A stretch of DNA of 64,000 nucleotides, taken from Sphingomonas xinjiangensis. GTDB taxonomy: Bacteria; Pseudomonadota; Alphaproteobacteria; Sphingomonadales; Sphingomonadaceae. The position numbers were made by a program, and so were the translations under genes. The notes below the pieces were generated by a model. That model had not been told where the DNA came from, did not search any database, and was given only the letters and a program-made list of their open reading frames with translations. The stretch covers positions 1 through 64,000 of the forward strand of contig NZ_JACIJF010000002.1 of NCBI RefSeq assembly GCF_014199255.1, written 5' to 3'. Shown here one piece after another: positions 7,967 through 16,357 of the stretch. Position 1 is the first letter of the stretch; every line of letters starts with the position of its first letter.

Positions 7967-8979
7967 CGGCGGACGTCCATGCCGCCGCCTTCGAAAGCGG
8001 CGAGATCGGCGCGCGTGAAGAGGCTGGCGTCACCCGGGAGCGAGTGCTTGAGCGCGGTGAGCGCGAGGCCAGAGTGCGCGGCCGCTTCTGGGTCGCCGCT
8101 TTCAAGCAGGCCGTGAAGCACGCCGGCAGCAAAGGCATCGCCGGCACCCAGGCGGTCGACGATGCCGGAGATCCGCACATCGGGCGTCTGGAACCCGCCT
8201 CGGCGAGTATCGACGCGGGCGGCGACGCGGTGGCTGTCGGCGTCGTCGACATGGCGCGCGGTGGAGGCGATGAGCTGGAGCTTGGGAAAGGCGGCAAAGG
8301 CTGCCTCTGCCGCTTCGCGGCGGCGGTCGGGGCCGTCGCCTGAGAAGGTCTTGCCGAGCAGCAGCGAGACGTCCCGGTGATTGCCGAACAGGATGTCGGC
8401 ATGGCCGATCAGTTGTGTGAGCACCGACTTGGGATCGCTGTCCCATGCTTCCCAGAGACGGGCGCGGTAGTTGCCGTCGAACGAGACCGGGATGCCGCGC
8501 GCGCCTGCCGCTTCGGCGGCGGCAATGGCGGCTGCCGCGGTGTTGGGACCGATCGCGGGGGTGATACCCGACAGGTGGAGCCGCTGGCAGCCGGCAAGCG
8601 CCGCGTGCCAATCCCACGCCGTTGGCGCACGGTCGGCGAATACCGAGTGGGCGCGGTCGTAAATGACTTCCGAAGCACGTAGCCCTGCGCCGGGTTGCAG
8701 GAAATAGAGGCCCAGGCGGCCGGCCTCCGCGACGATCGCCGAGGTGTCGACGCCGCGCCCGCGCAGCTCACGGGTGATCGCCGCGCCCATGGGATTGTCG
8801 GCAACCGCCGTGATCATGCGGGTGGCGTGCCCGAGCGAAGCAAGGCCGGTTGCGACGTTCGCTTCGGCGCCGCCGACATGGACCTGAAAATGGTTGGTCT
8901 GAAGCAGCAGCTCGCGGCCGGGGGGCGAGATTCGCAGCATCACCTCGCCAAAGAACGCGATGGGGCGGGTGTCGGTCAT
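7963..8979 (-). CDS. kdgK: 2-keto-3-deoxygluconate kinase
   Basis: KdgK phosphorylates 2-keto-3-deoxygluconate (KDG) to KDPG, the point where the galacturonate and unsaturated-uronate branches meet. This is a PfkB-family sugar kinase of 338 residues, with FFGEVMLRISPPG at the start, the sugar-binding NHFQVHVGGAEANVATGLA block, and the catalytic DRLGAGDAFAAG motif near residue 283. I take the ATG at 8979 because it overlaps the kduD stop as ATGA; an in-frame ATG at 8991 is possible. The gene also overlaps the esterase by four bases. Confidence 0.93.
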   Translation of the reverse strand: MTDTRPIAFFGEVMLRISPPGRELLLQTNHFQVHVGGAEANVATGLASLGHATRMITAVADNPMGAAITRELRGRGVDTSAIVAEAGRLGLYFLQPGAGLRASEVIYDRAHSVFADRAPTAWDWHAALAGCQRLHLSGITPAIGPNTAAAAIAAAEAAGARGIPVSFDGNYRARLWEAWDSDPKSVLTQLIGHADILFGNHRDVSLLLGKTFSGDGPDRRREAAEAAFAAFPKLQLIASTARHVDDADSHRVAARVDTRRGGFQTPDVRISGIVDRLGAGDAFAAGVLHGLLESGDPEAAAHSGLALTALKHSLPGDASLFTRADLAAFEGGGMDVRR

Positions 8980-9734
8980 CGCGCCAGCCATCCGCCGTCG
9001 ACGGCGAGGATATGGCCCTGGATGTAGTCGGACGCGGAGGATGCGAGGAACACTGCGGCGCCGCCCATGTCGGCGGGGCTGCCCCAGCGGCCCGCCGGAA
9101 TGCGCTCCATGATCTGGCGGTTGCGGGTCTCATCGGCCTGGAGCGCGGCGGTGTTGTTGGTGGCGATATAGCCGGGCGCGATGGCGTTCACGTTGACGCC
9201 CTTGGCCGCCCATTCGTTCGCGAGCAGCTTGGTCAGGCCGCCGATGCCCGACTTGGACGCGGTGTAACTCGGCACGCGGATGCCGCCCTGAAAGGTCAGC
9301 ATCGAGGCGATGTTGATGATCTTGCCCCTGCCCTCCGCCACCATGTGCCGCCCCGCGGCCTGACAGAGGAAGAACACCGACTTGAGGTTGGTGTCGACGA
9401 CCGCGTCCCAATCTTCCTCGGTGAAGTCGAGGCTGTCATTGCGGCGAATGATGCCGGCATTGTTGACGAGAATGTCGAGGCCGCCGAGCTTATCCACAGC
9501 CTCCTCCACGACCCTGTTCACAGGTCCGATGGTGGAGAGATCGGCAGACACGATCGCGGCGCGCCGGCCGAGAGCCCGAACCTTCTCAATCGTCTCTTCG
9601 GCGGGGGTCCGGCCGACGGCAGCAATATCGGCACCGGCAGCGGCAAGCGCCAGGGCGATGCCCTGGCCGATGCCGGTGTTGGCGCCGGTGACCACCGCGA
9701 CGCGGCCGGCGAGGTCGAAGGGAGTGGCTGCCAT
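8976..9734 (-). CDS. kduD: 2-dehydro-3-deoxy-D-gluconate 5-dehydrogenase
   Basis: KduD reduces 2,5-diketo-3-deoxygluconate to KDG, the step after KduI in the breakdown of unsaturated uronates made by pectate lyases. The 252-residue product is a classical short-chain dehydrogenase with the cofactor motif TGANTGIG, NNAG in the core, and the catalytic Ser, Tyr and Lys in IASMLTF and YTASK. The C-terminal VDGGWLAR ending is typical. The start MAATPFDLAGRV at 9734 is chosen because the open frame upstream overlaps kduI and has no family similarity. It lies 2 bases after kduI. Confidence 0.93.
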   Translation of the reverse strand: MAATPFDLAGRVAVVTGANTGIGQGIALALAAAGADIAAVGRTPAEETIEKVRALGRRAAIVSADLSTIGPVNRVVEEAVDKLGGLDILVNNAGIIRRNDSLDFTEEDWDAVVDTNLKSVFFLCQAAGRHMVAEGRGKIINIASMLTFQGGIRVPSYTASKSGIGGLTKLLANEWAAKGVNVNAIAPGYIATNNTAALQADETRNRQIMERIPAGRWGSPADMGGAAVFLASSASDYIQGHILAVDGGWLAR

Positions 9735-9736
9735 GA

Positions 9737-10579
9737 TTACGCCAACTGGCAGATATCGAGGACGTTCATATCGGTGTAATCCTGGTTCTCGCCGGCCATC
9801 GCCCAAATGAACGCATAAGACTTGGTGCCCGAACCCATGTGGATCGACCACGGCGGCGAGATCACCGCTTCGTCGTTCTGTATAACGATGTGGCGAGTGG
9901 CCTCACCCTCGCCCATGAAGTGCATGACGCGATCCTTGTCGAGATCGTCGAGCTCGAAGTAGAAATAGATTTCGCTGCGGCGCTCATGGATGTGCGGGGG
10001 CATGGTGTTCCACACCGAACCGGGCTTGAGCACGGTCAGGCCCATCACGAGCTGGGCGCTGTCGCACACGCCGGGGATGACGAGCTGGAAGATGGTGCGC
10101 TCGTTCGATTCCTCCAGGCTGCCGCGCTCCAGCGCGTTGGCGTCGGCGATTGAGAGTTTGCGGGTCTGGAACGCCTTATGCGCGGGGCAGGAGGCGAGGT
10201 AGAATTTGGCGCCGTCGCCGGAAAACCGAACGTCCTTCGCCCCCATCGTGACGTAGAGGCAGTCCTTGTTGCCGAGCGTGAAGCTCTCGCCATCGACAGA
10301 GACGGTGCCATCGACTTTGCCGACGTTCACGATCGCGAGTTCGCGGCGCTCGAGGAAGGGGTGACCGGCCGCCGAGGGCGGTTCGGTCTGATCGGGAAGC
10401 TTGACGCTGCCCGAAGCGACCTGAACGCCGCCGATCACGAAGCGGTCGGCATGGGTGTAGTTGAGGACGCATTCGCCTTCGCGGAAGAGGCCGGAAATCA
10501 GATACCGGTCGCGCAATTCCTCGTTGGAGACGCATTCCATCATGTCGGGATGGGTGGCGTAGTAGGTGCGGTCGAACAT
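9737..10579 (-). CDS. kduI: 5-keto-4-deoxyuronate isomerase
   Basis: KduI interconverts 5-keto-4-deoxyuronate and 2,5-diketo-3-deoxygluconate, taking products of pectate lyase action towards KDG. The 280-residue length is normal. The bicupin carries the metal-binding HIHERRSE motif near residue 195 and the conserved ending [19 protein letters not shown], then TDMNVLDI. It sits between uxaC and kduD in the leftward operon, 45 bases from uxaC. Having both kduI-kduD and uxaC-uxaA shows that lyase products and free uronates are both handled. Confidence 0.95.
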   Translation of the reverse strand: MFDRTYYATHPDMMECVSNEELRDRYLISGLFREGECVLNYTHADRFVIGGVQVASGSVKLPDQTEPPSAAGHPFLERRELAIVNVGKVDGTVSVDGESFTLGNKDCLYVTMGAKDVRFSGDGAKFYLASCPAHKAFQTRKLSIADANALERGSLEESNERTIFQLVIPGVCDSAQLVMGLTVLKPGSVWNTMPPHIHERRSEIYFYFELDDLDKDRVMHFMGEGEATRHIVIQNDEAVISPPWSIHMGSGTKSYAFIWAMAGENQDYTDMNVLDICQLA

Positions 10580-10624
10580 TGGGGGCTCCCTTGGGCTACT
10601 ATCTTGTCTACGCGGAAAACGGAG

Positions 10625-12037
10625 TCAGAGGCGGTAGGCTCGGCGCACCAAGCCAGACGTAAGTTCATCAATTAATTCAACAGCTTCCCAGTCTAGCAGA
10701 CGCCCTTCCGCCACTAGACGGGCGAGGAAAGCGGCGTCGACCCGGCGCGCGACGTCGTGGCGCGCAGGGATGGACAGGAAGGCGCGGGTATCGTCGTTGA
10801 AGCCGACCGTGTTGTAGAAACCGGCGGTTTCGGTCGTATTCTCGCGAAAGCGGCGCATCCCCTCAGGAGAATCATGAAACCACCACGCCGGCCCCAGCTT
10901 GAGGCAGGGATAATGGCCGGCGAGCGGCGCGAGCTCGCGGGCATAGGTGGTCTCGTCAAGCGTGAAGAGGATGATCGACAGATCGCGCGAGGTGCCGAAG
11001 CGGTCGAGCAAAGGCTTCAGCGCCGCGACATAATCGGTGCGCATCGGAATGTCGGCGCCCTTGTCGCGGCCATGGCTGCCGAACAGGCCCTGGTTATGAT
11101 TGCGGAAGGAGCCGGGGTGAATCTGCATCACCATGCCATCCTCCACGCTCATCGCCGCCATTTCGGTGAGCATCTGGGCACGGAACAGCTCGGCATCGGC
11201 GGGCGTCCAGTCGCCTCCGGTGACCCGGCGGAACAGCGCCTCGGCCTCGCCGGGCGTTAGATTGGCGGTACGTGCGGTTGGGTGGCCATGATCCGTGGCG
11301 GTGGCCCCGGCGGCGCGGAAATCGGCGCGGCGCTTGCGATGCGCGGCGAGATAGCCGTTCCAGCTATAGACGTCTTCGCCGGTCAGGTCGGCGAAGACCT
11401 GCATCGCGCCGATAAACTGTTCGTGCTCGACATCGATCACCGCATCGGGGCGGTAGGTGGTGACCACCCTTCCCTGCCAGCCGCTGTCCTGGATGGCGTG
11501 GTGGTGCGAGAGGTCGTCCTGCGGCCCCTCCGTCGTGGCGAGGAATTCGAGGCGGAATCGGTCGAACAACGCACGCGGACGATAGGCGTCGGTCGCCAGC
11601 GCTTCGTTGATGCGATCGTAGTAGAGATCGGCGGTCGAACCATCGAGCGCGACGTCGAAGCCGAACACATCGGCAAAGACATGGTCGAGCCACAGGCGGG
11701 ACGGCGTGCCGCGGAACAGGAAGTAATTATCGGCAAAGATGCGCCACGCCGCGCGCGGATCTGTGGCGGGTACCCCAGCCTTGCTCGGCACGCGCAGATC
11801 GTCGAGCGCGATCCCCTGCGAATAGAGCATGCGGTAGATATAGTGGTCGGGCGCGAGCAGCAGCTCGGTCGCGTTCGACCAATTGGCATCGGTGGCGAAC
11901 CATCGCGCATCGGTGTGCCCGTGCGGGCTGATGATCGGCAGATCAGCCACTTCGCCATAGAGCGCGCGGGCGATGCTGCGCGTGCGCTCCTCGGCAGGGA
12001 AAAGACGGTCGGGATCCAGCATCAACGGCTTGGACAT
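10625..12037 (-). CDS. uxaC: Glucuronate/galacturonate isomerase
   Basis: UxaC turns D-galacturonate into tagaturonate (or glucuronate into fructuronate). The 470-residue product has the family's features: LPIISPHGHTDARWFA near residue 34, DHVFADVFGFD, ATTEGPQDDLSHH, MVMQIHPGSFRNHN and the ending KLGPAWWFHDSPEGMRRFR. It is cytoplasmic, with no leader. The start lies 7 bases after the exuT stop. The enzyme that should act next, UxaB, is not present in this window. Confidence 0.95.
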   Translation of the reverse strand: MSKPLMLDPDRLFPAEERTRSIARALYGEVADLPIISPHGHTDARWFATDANWSNATELLLAPDHYIYRMLYSQGIALDDLRVPSKAGVPATDPRAAWRIFADNYFLFRGTPSRLWLDHVFADVFGFDVALDGSTADLYYDRINEALATDAYRPRALFDRFRLEFLATTEGPQDDLSHHHAIQDSGWQGRVVTTYRPDAVIDVEHEQFIGAMQVFADLTGEDVYSWNGYLAAHRKRRADFRAAGATATDHGHPTARTANLTPGEAEALFRRVTGGDWTPADAELFRAQMLTEMAAMSVEDGMVMQIHPGSFRNHNQGLFGSHGRDKGADIPMRTDYVAALKPLLDRFGTSRDLSIILFTLDETTYARELAPLAGHYPCLKLGPAWWFHDSPEGMRRFRENTTETAGFYNTVGFNDDTRAFLSIPARHDVARRVDAAFLARLVAEGRLLDWEAVELIDELTSGLVRRAYRL

Positions 12038-12044
12038 AAACGCC

Positions 12045-13589
12045 TTACGCCTCCTGCTTTTCGCGGCTCACCGTGTTCACGATGACCGCGAGGATGGCAA
12101 TCGCCGCGCAGACGGCGAGCATGGTGTAATAGCTTCCCGGCTGGAAACAGGGTGTGGTCGGGCCCATCCAGACAGGGATGCAGCCCGCAACCTTCTTGCC
12201 CGACACCAGGAAGATCAACGCACCAACCAGCCCGGCGAGCACCGCGACGATCACTGCCCAGGGGGTAGAGCGGCGGAAATGCTCGACGCGCTTGAGCCGT
12301 GGCGAGAGCAGGTGCACCGAAAGCACGGCCAGGAAATAGGCGCCGCCCGCCGCGATGAACATCGGCGCATAGCTGCCCACCCGATCGAGCACGTCGCCCG
12401 AATATTTGGAGAACAGCGCCCCGCCGATCGCACCCAGCGTGCCGCCAATGCCGATCACCGCGCCCACGGCAAAACGCGGGAAGGTGTCCGACGGCAGCGT
12501 GTAGAGATTGGCCGAGAAGCCCTGGTGCGCGGCGGCGGCGATGCCGATGATCAGCACGCTTGCCCACAGACTGGATACCGACGTGGCGAACACCACCGGG
12601 AGCACGAAGAACGCGCAGACCAGCATGGTAAGCTTGCGCGCCTTGTTGACGCTCATGCCCGCGTTCATCAGCCGGCCTGAGAGCCAGCCGCCTGCGACGC
12701 TGCCGACGTCGGAGATCAGGTAGATGCCGCCAAGCGCAAGCGCCGCGGTGGGTGTCGACCAAGTCTTCAAGTCGAGGCCATATTGCGTGCCGAGATAGCC
12801 CGGCAGCCAGAACAAGTAGAACCACCAGATCGGATCGATGAAGAACTTGCCGAGCGCAAAGGCCCAGGTCTCACGCGTGGCGAGCAGGCGCAGCCAGAGG
12901 CCGGGGGTCTTCACTTCCGGATCGGCGGGATCCTGCGTGATATGCGCGAGTTCGGCAGGCCCGACCTTATGGTGCGTGGCGGGATTGTCGCGGTAGAAGA
13001 TCAGCCAGGCGATCAGCCAGGCCGCGCCGAACACGCCGGTAACGATGAAGGTCATCCGCCAGCCGATGACGGGGACCAGCGCGAAGCAGAGCAGCGGCGC
13101 CGCGATGGCACCGACATTTGCGCCGGCATTGAAGATACCGACCGCAAAGGCGCGTTCCTTTTGCGGGAACCAGGTGGTGACCGACTTCACGCCGGCGGGA
13201 AAGTTGCCCGATTCGCCAATGCCGAGCGAGAAGCGGGCGAGCGCGAACTGCGTGACGCTGTAGGCGCCGCCATGCGCCATGTGCGCGATCGTCCAGACCA
13301 CCACCGCCGCGGCATAGCCCAGCCGGGCGCCGATCGCGTCGACCACCTTGCCGAAGCCGAGATAGCCGATGGCATAGGCGACCTGAAACCAGACGACGAT
13401 GTCGGCATAGCTGCGCTCATCGAGCCCCAGCGCGGGATCGTCCATCATGGTGGGCTTCAACAGCCCGATCATCTGGCGGTCGATATAGTTGATCGCCGTG
13501 GCGGCGAAGAGCAGCGCCACGATCACCCAGCGATAGCGCCCTATCCGCTGCGTCGCGTCCGCGACGATTGCATCCCGACCTACGGCCAT
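12045..13589 (-). CDS. exuT: Hexuronate:H+ symporter, MFS (ExuT-like)
   Basis: This 514-residue protein belongs to the anion:cation symporter branch of the major facilitator superfamily. ATAINYIDRQMIGLLKP follows the first helix, and RFSLGIGESGNFPAGVKSVT then TWFPQKERAFAVGIFNAGAN are the classical ExuT/GudP motifs. It should import galacturonate or glucuronate. The chosen ATG has a GGAGAGG site. The protein is longer than typical ExuT: after the twelfth helix a tail adds two hydrophobic segments around a loop with two cysteines (GCIPVWMGPTTPCF). Confidence 0.92.
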   Translation of the reverse strand: MAVGRDAIVADATQRIGRYRWVIVALLFAATAINYIDRQMIGLLKPTMMDDPALGLDERSYADIVVWFQVAYAIGYLGFGKVVDAIGARLGYAAAVVVWTIAHMAHGGAYSVTQFALARFSLGIGESGNFPAGVKSVTTWFPQKERAFAVGIFNAGANVGAIAAPLLCFALVPVIGWRMTFIVTGVFGAAWLIAWLIFYRDNPATHHKVGPAELAHITQDPADPEVKTPGLWLRLLATRETWAFALGKFFIDPIWWFYLFWLPGYLGTQYGLDLKTWSTPTAALALGGIYLISDVGSVAGGWLSGRLMNAGMSVNKARKLTMLVCAFFVLPVVFATSVSSLWASVLIIGIAAAAHQGFSANLYTLPSDTFPRFAVGAVIGIGGTLGAIGGALFSKYSGDVLDRVGSYAPMFIAAGGAYFLAVLSVHLLSPRLKRVEHFRRSTPWAVIVAVLAGLVGALIFLVSGKKVAGCIPVWMGPTTPCFQPGSYYTMLAVCAAIAILAVIVNTVSREKQEA

Positions 13590-13612
13590 ATCCTCTCCAA
13601 CCCTAACCCGCT

Positions 13613-14413
13613 TCAGATCCGGCTTTTGCCGGTTATCCTGCAGCGTACCTGAAACCCGGTGCCGAACCGCGCCTCCACGGCGGCACCGACCGAAACCTGA
13701 TGAACGCCGGTGACGGCACCCGTCGAAATCCATTGCCCCTTGGCGAGCGGCAAGCGGCGCCGCGCGGCCAGTTCGAACAGGAAGCGGACGGCCCCGAACG
13801 GACCATCGAGCATGCCGCCCGCGGTGCCGGTGCCGGCCACTTCGCCATCGATTGTTAACGCTACCGGCCAGTCATGGAAATCGATTTCGCGCGAGACGGC
13901 GGCACCGATCACCAATCCATTGTTGTTACCGAAATCGGATACGGTGACCGCCGGGCCGTGATCGTTGATTCCGGGAAAGGGCGAACTGGCGACTTCGATG
14001 CCGACATGAACCGCGCCGACATGCGCGGCAACGTCCTGGTTGGTCCAAGCGCGGTCGAAGCTGGCGGGAAGATCGCCCAAGCGCAGCAGAAATTCGGCCT
14101 CCGCCGCTCCGAAGCCGGTGGCGAAGATCGGCATGTCGGGGGTGTCGCCCTCCCCCACCTCGACAACGCTGTCCGCAAAGATCGGCCCGGCTAGGCGGTT
14201 GGCGCCGTGCGCCTCGTCGAGCGGCGACGGGATCTTGCCGACCTTCCACCCCGCGACGTGGCCGCCGAACAGGGCGATCGCGCGTTCCTGAATGCCGTAC
14301 GCCTGGTCCAGCGTTTGCGGCAGCGCTCCCGGGTAATCAGGCAGCGGGCCGCCGGCCTGGCGGGCTTCCACGAACGCCCTGGCAATCTCGTCCGCGGCAG
14401 GTTCAGCGGTCAT
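13613..14413 (-). CDS. 2-keto-4-pentenoate hydratase / FAH-superfamily-like enzyme
   Basis: The 266-residue product resembles 2-keto-4-pentenoate hydratases (MhpD/FAH fold): GWKVGKIPSPL near residue 55, the acidic stretch FGAAEAEFLLRLG, HVGIEVASSPFPGINDHGP and a C-terminal QWISTGAVTGVHQV block. Family members use a divalent metal to act on 2-keto acids. Lying between uxaA and exuT, it may act on a keto-deoxy sugar acid, possibly a side product of uronate breakdown, but no standard step of the pathway needs it. The ATG at 14413 has an AGAGGAA site; the longer open frame overlaps uxaA. Confidence 0.75.
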   Translation of the reverse strand: MTAEPAADEIARAFVEARQAGGPLPDYPGALPQTLDQAYGIQERAIALFGGHVAGWKVGKIPSPLDEAHGANRLAGPIFADSVVEVGEGDTPDMPIFATGFGAAEAEFLLRLGDLPASFDRAWTNQDVAAHVGAVHVGIEVASSPFPGINDHGPAVTVSDFGNNNGLVIGAAVSREIDFHDWPVALTIDGEVAGTGTAGGMLDGPFGAVRFLFELAARRRLPLAKGQWISTGAVTGVHQVSVGAAVEARFGTGFQVRCRITGKSRI

Positions 14414-14448
14414 GGGATCTGGTTCCTCTTGTTGAATCAGGTGCGCGG

Positions 14449-15936
14449 TCACAAGGTCACGCCCCGCTTCCACAGCGCGATCTCGCGCTCCTCATTGCGT
14501 TCGGCGGCGGTGGGCGCGCCCGACGCGATCTGGGCGATGCGCGTGAGCAGCGCTTGCGTGGTGGCGTCGAGGCCCTGATCGAGCACAGCGCCCGCGTCAA
14601 AATCGATCCAGCCAGGCTTGCGGGCGGCAAGATCATGATTGGAGGCGATCTTCACTGTCGGCACCGGGAAGCCCAAGGGCGTGCCGCGGCCGGTGGTGAA
14701 CAGGATCACGGTAGCGCCGGCGGCCGAGAGCGCAGTGGAGGAGACTGCGTCGTTCCCTGGCGCCTCGAGCAGCGTCAATCCAGTGCGGCGCAGGCGCTCT
14801 CCATAGCGCAGCACGTCGGTGACGGTGGCGTGGCCGCCCTTCTGCACGGCGCCGAGCGACTTTTCCTCCAGCGTGGTGATCCCGCCGGCGATGTTGCCTG
14901 GGGACGGGTTCTCCGACACCGGCTCGCCGTGGCTCGTGAAATAGGCTTTGAAGCCATTCACCAGATCGACAATGCCGGTGAAGACGCGCTCGTCGGCGGC
15001 GCGGTCCATCAGCATCTGTTCGGCGCCGAAGATCTCGGGGATCTCGGTGAGCACGGCGCTGCCGCCAGCTTGGGTCACGGCGTCGGCGATGCGGCCGACC
15101 AGTGGGTTGGCGGTGAGGCCGCTGAACCCGTCCGAGCCGCCGCATTTCACCCCGACGACGAGCTTGGACAGCGGCAGCGGCTCGCGCTTCGCCTGGGCGG
15201 CGATGGCAACGAGTTCGTCAATCGCGGCGAGGCCGGCGGCGATCTCGTCGTCGGCAAATTGCGCGGCGACGTGGCGGATGCGCGCGTGGCGCTCGGACGG
15301 GATCGCGGCGAGCAGACCGTCGAGCTGGTTGTTTTCGCAGCCTAGCCCGACGAGCAGCACGCCCCCCGCATTGGGGTGGCTGGCGAGCGCGGCGATCATG
15401 TCGCGCGTGGCGTGGAGATCGTCGCCCAGCTGCGAGCAGCCAAAAGGGTGAGTGAAGGCGTAGACGCCGTCGACCCTGCCCCCATGGCGGGCGTGGGCGG
15501 CGGCGGCGATCTTATGCGCCGTGCGGCCGACGCAGCCGACGCTGGGGAGCACCCAGATTTCATTGCGGGTGGCGGCGCGGCCGTCATCGCGAAGATAGCC
15601 GGTGAAGGTGGGGGCTTCTTGTACCTCTCCGCTCCGGGAAGAGGGCGTTTTGGTGTAGGTGTACTCGCCCTGCCCCTTCAACGCGGTGGCGACATTGTGG
15701 GTGTGGACGTGGTCTCCCGGGGCGATTGGCTGTATCGCGACGCCGATCGGGAAGCCGAATTTCAGAACCGGGTCGCCGGGCGCCACCGAATTGACTGCGA
15801 ATTTGTGGCCGTGGGGGATGGCGTCGCGCAGCACGACCTCCGCCCCGTCCACCTTCACGCGTTCGCCCGCCGCGAGCGCGCGCAGCGCGGTGCCGACGTG
15901 GTCGCGAAGGTCGATTCGGTGGGCGGCCTTGGTCAT
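14449..15936 (-). CDS. uxaA: Altronate dehydratase
   Basis: UxaA dehydrates D-altronate to KDG. The 495-residue product has an N-terminal SAF domain (residues about 1-95, ending in HVHTHNVATAL) and the C-terminal catalytic domain. Conserved segments there are FTGYLRDDGRAATRNEIWVL, FTHPFGCSQLGDD, VLLVGLGCENNQ, VVGVKCGGSDGFSGLTANPL and ITTLEEKSLGAVQKGG. Both domains are in one chain, as in E. coli. The ATG at 15936 begins the family alignment (MTKAAHRIDLRDHV). It is the promoter-proximal gene of the leftward operon, opposite the TonB receptor. Confidence 0.95.
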   Translation of the reverse strand: MTKAAHRIDLRDHVGTALRALAAGERVKVDGAEVVLRDAIPHGHKFAVNSVAPGDPVLKFGFPIGVAIQPIAPGDHVHTHNVATALKGQGEYTYTKTPSSRSGEVQEAPTFTGYLRDDGRAATRNEIWVLPSVGCVGRTAHKIAAAAHARHGGRVDGVYAFTHPFGCSQLGDDLHATRDMIAALASHPNAGGVLLVGLGCENNQLDGLLAAIPSERHARIRHVAAQFADDEIAAGLAAIDELVAIAAQAKREPLPLSKLVVGVKCGGSDGFSGLTANPLVGRIADAVTQAGGSAVLTEIPEIFGAEQMLMDRAADERVFTGIVDLVNGFKAYFTSHGEPVSENPSPGNIAGGITTLEEKSLGAVQKGGHATVTDVLRYGERLRRTGLTLLEAPGNDAVSSTALSAAGATVILFTTGRGTPLGFPVPTVKIASNHDLAARKPGWIDFDAGAVLDQGLDATTQALLTRIAQIASGAPTAAERNEEREIALWKRGVTL

Positions 15937-16109
15937 GCGAACGATTTTGCACTCTCCGGCGCGGAGCGGGTCCGCTGATATGCCGGCCACCTGCGCGGCC
16001 GGGCCCCGGCTCGAAGCGGATGCGGATGCGGGACGACGGTCTGCGAGCATCGACTCTGCACGTCAGCCTCTCCCGCTCCGCTCGTTTTCCGAGCTGGTAG
16101 CGGCAACAG

Positions 16110-16123
16110 TGCTACCGGTGTCA
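16110..16123. promoter_or_regulatory. Candidate LacI-type operator (uxaA side)
   Basis: TGCTACCGGTGTCA is a near-palindrome around ACCGGT and differs from the motif TGAYACCGGTRTCA at one position. It lies 174 bases upstream of the uxaA start and probably serves the leftward operon. Confidence 0.55.
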
Positions 16124-16185
16124 AAATCGCACGTCAACGCTGCTCGACGTCGATTGACAAGGTTCCTGAGCGGCGATAGCGTTTG

Positions 16186-16199
16186 TGACACCGGTGTCC
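16186..16199. promoter_or_regulatory. Candidate LacI-type operator (TonB receptor side)
   Basis: TGACACCGGTGTCC is a perfect 12-base palindrome (GACACCGGTGTC) with one further matching flank base. It follows a candidate -10 element by three bases, so a bound repressor would block initiation towards the receptor gene at 16358. Confidence 0.65.
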
Positions 16200-16357
16200 G
16201 ATCAAGGTCGGAGAACGAGACCAGCGAAGACTGGCCGTTCACGGGGAGGTGGATTGTTGCGCAGGCTGAGCTGCGCCTCCTCGACCATGCCGTACACGCG
16301 ACCGCCCTGCGGCCGCGGCAACGATAAAGAGCGCCGCGTGCGGCGCGAGGAGGATGG

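Larger units (their letters stand above)
15937..16357. other. 421-base divergent promoter region between uxaA and the TonB receptor
   Basis: This non-coding stretch separates two divergent units of the galacturonate locus. It holds two ACCGGT-centred operator candidates (16110-16123 and 16186-16199) and a rightward promoter candidate: TTGACA at 16154-16159, 17 bases, then TAGCGT at 16177-16182. The second operator would overlap the transcription start, which fits repression. Confidence 0.55.
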
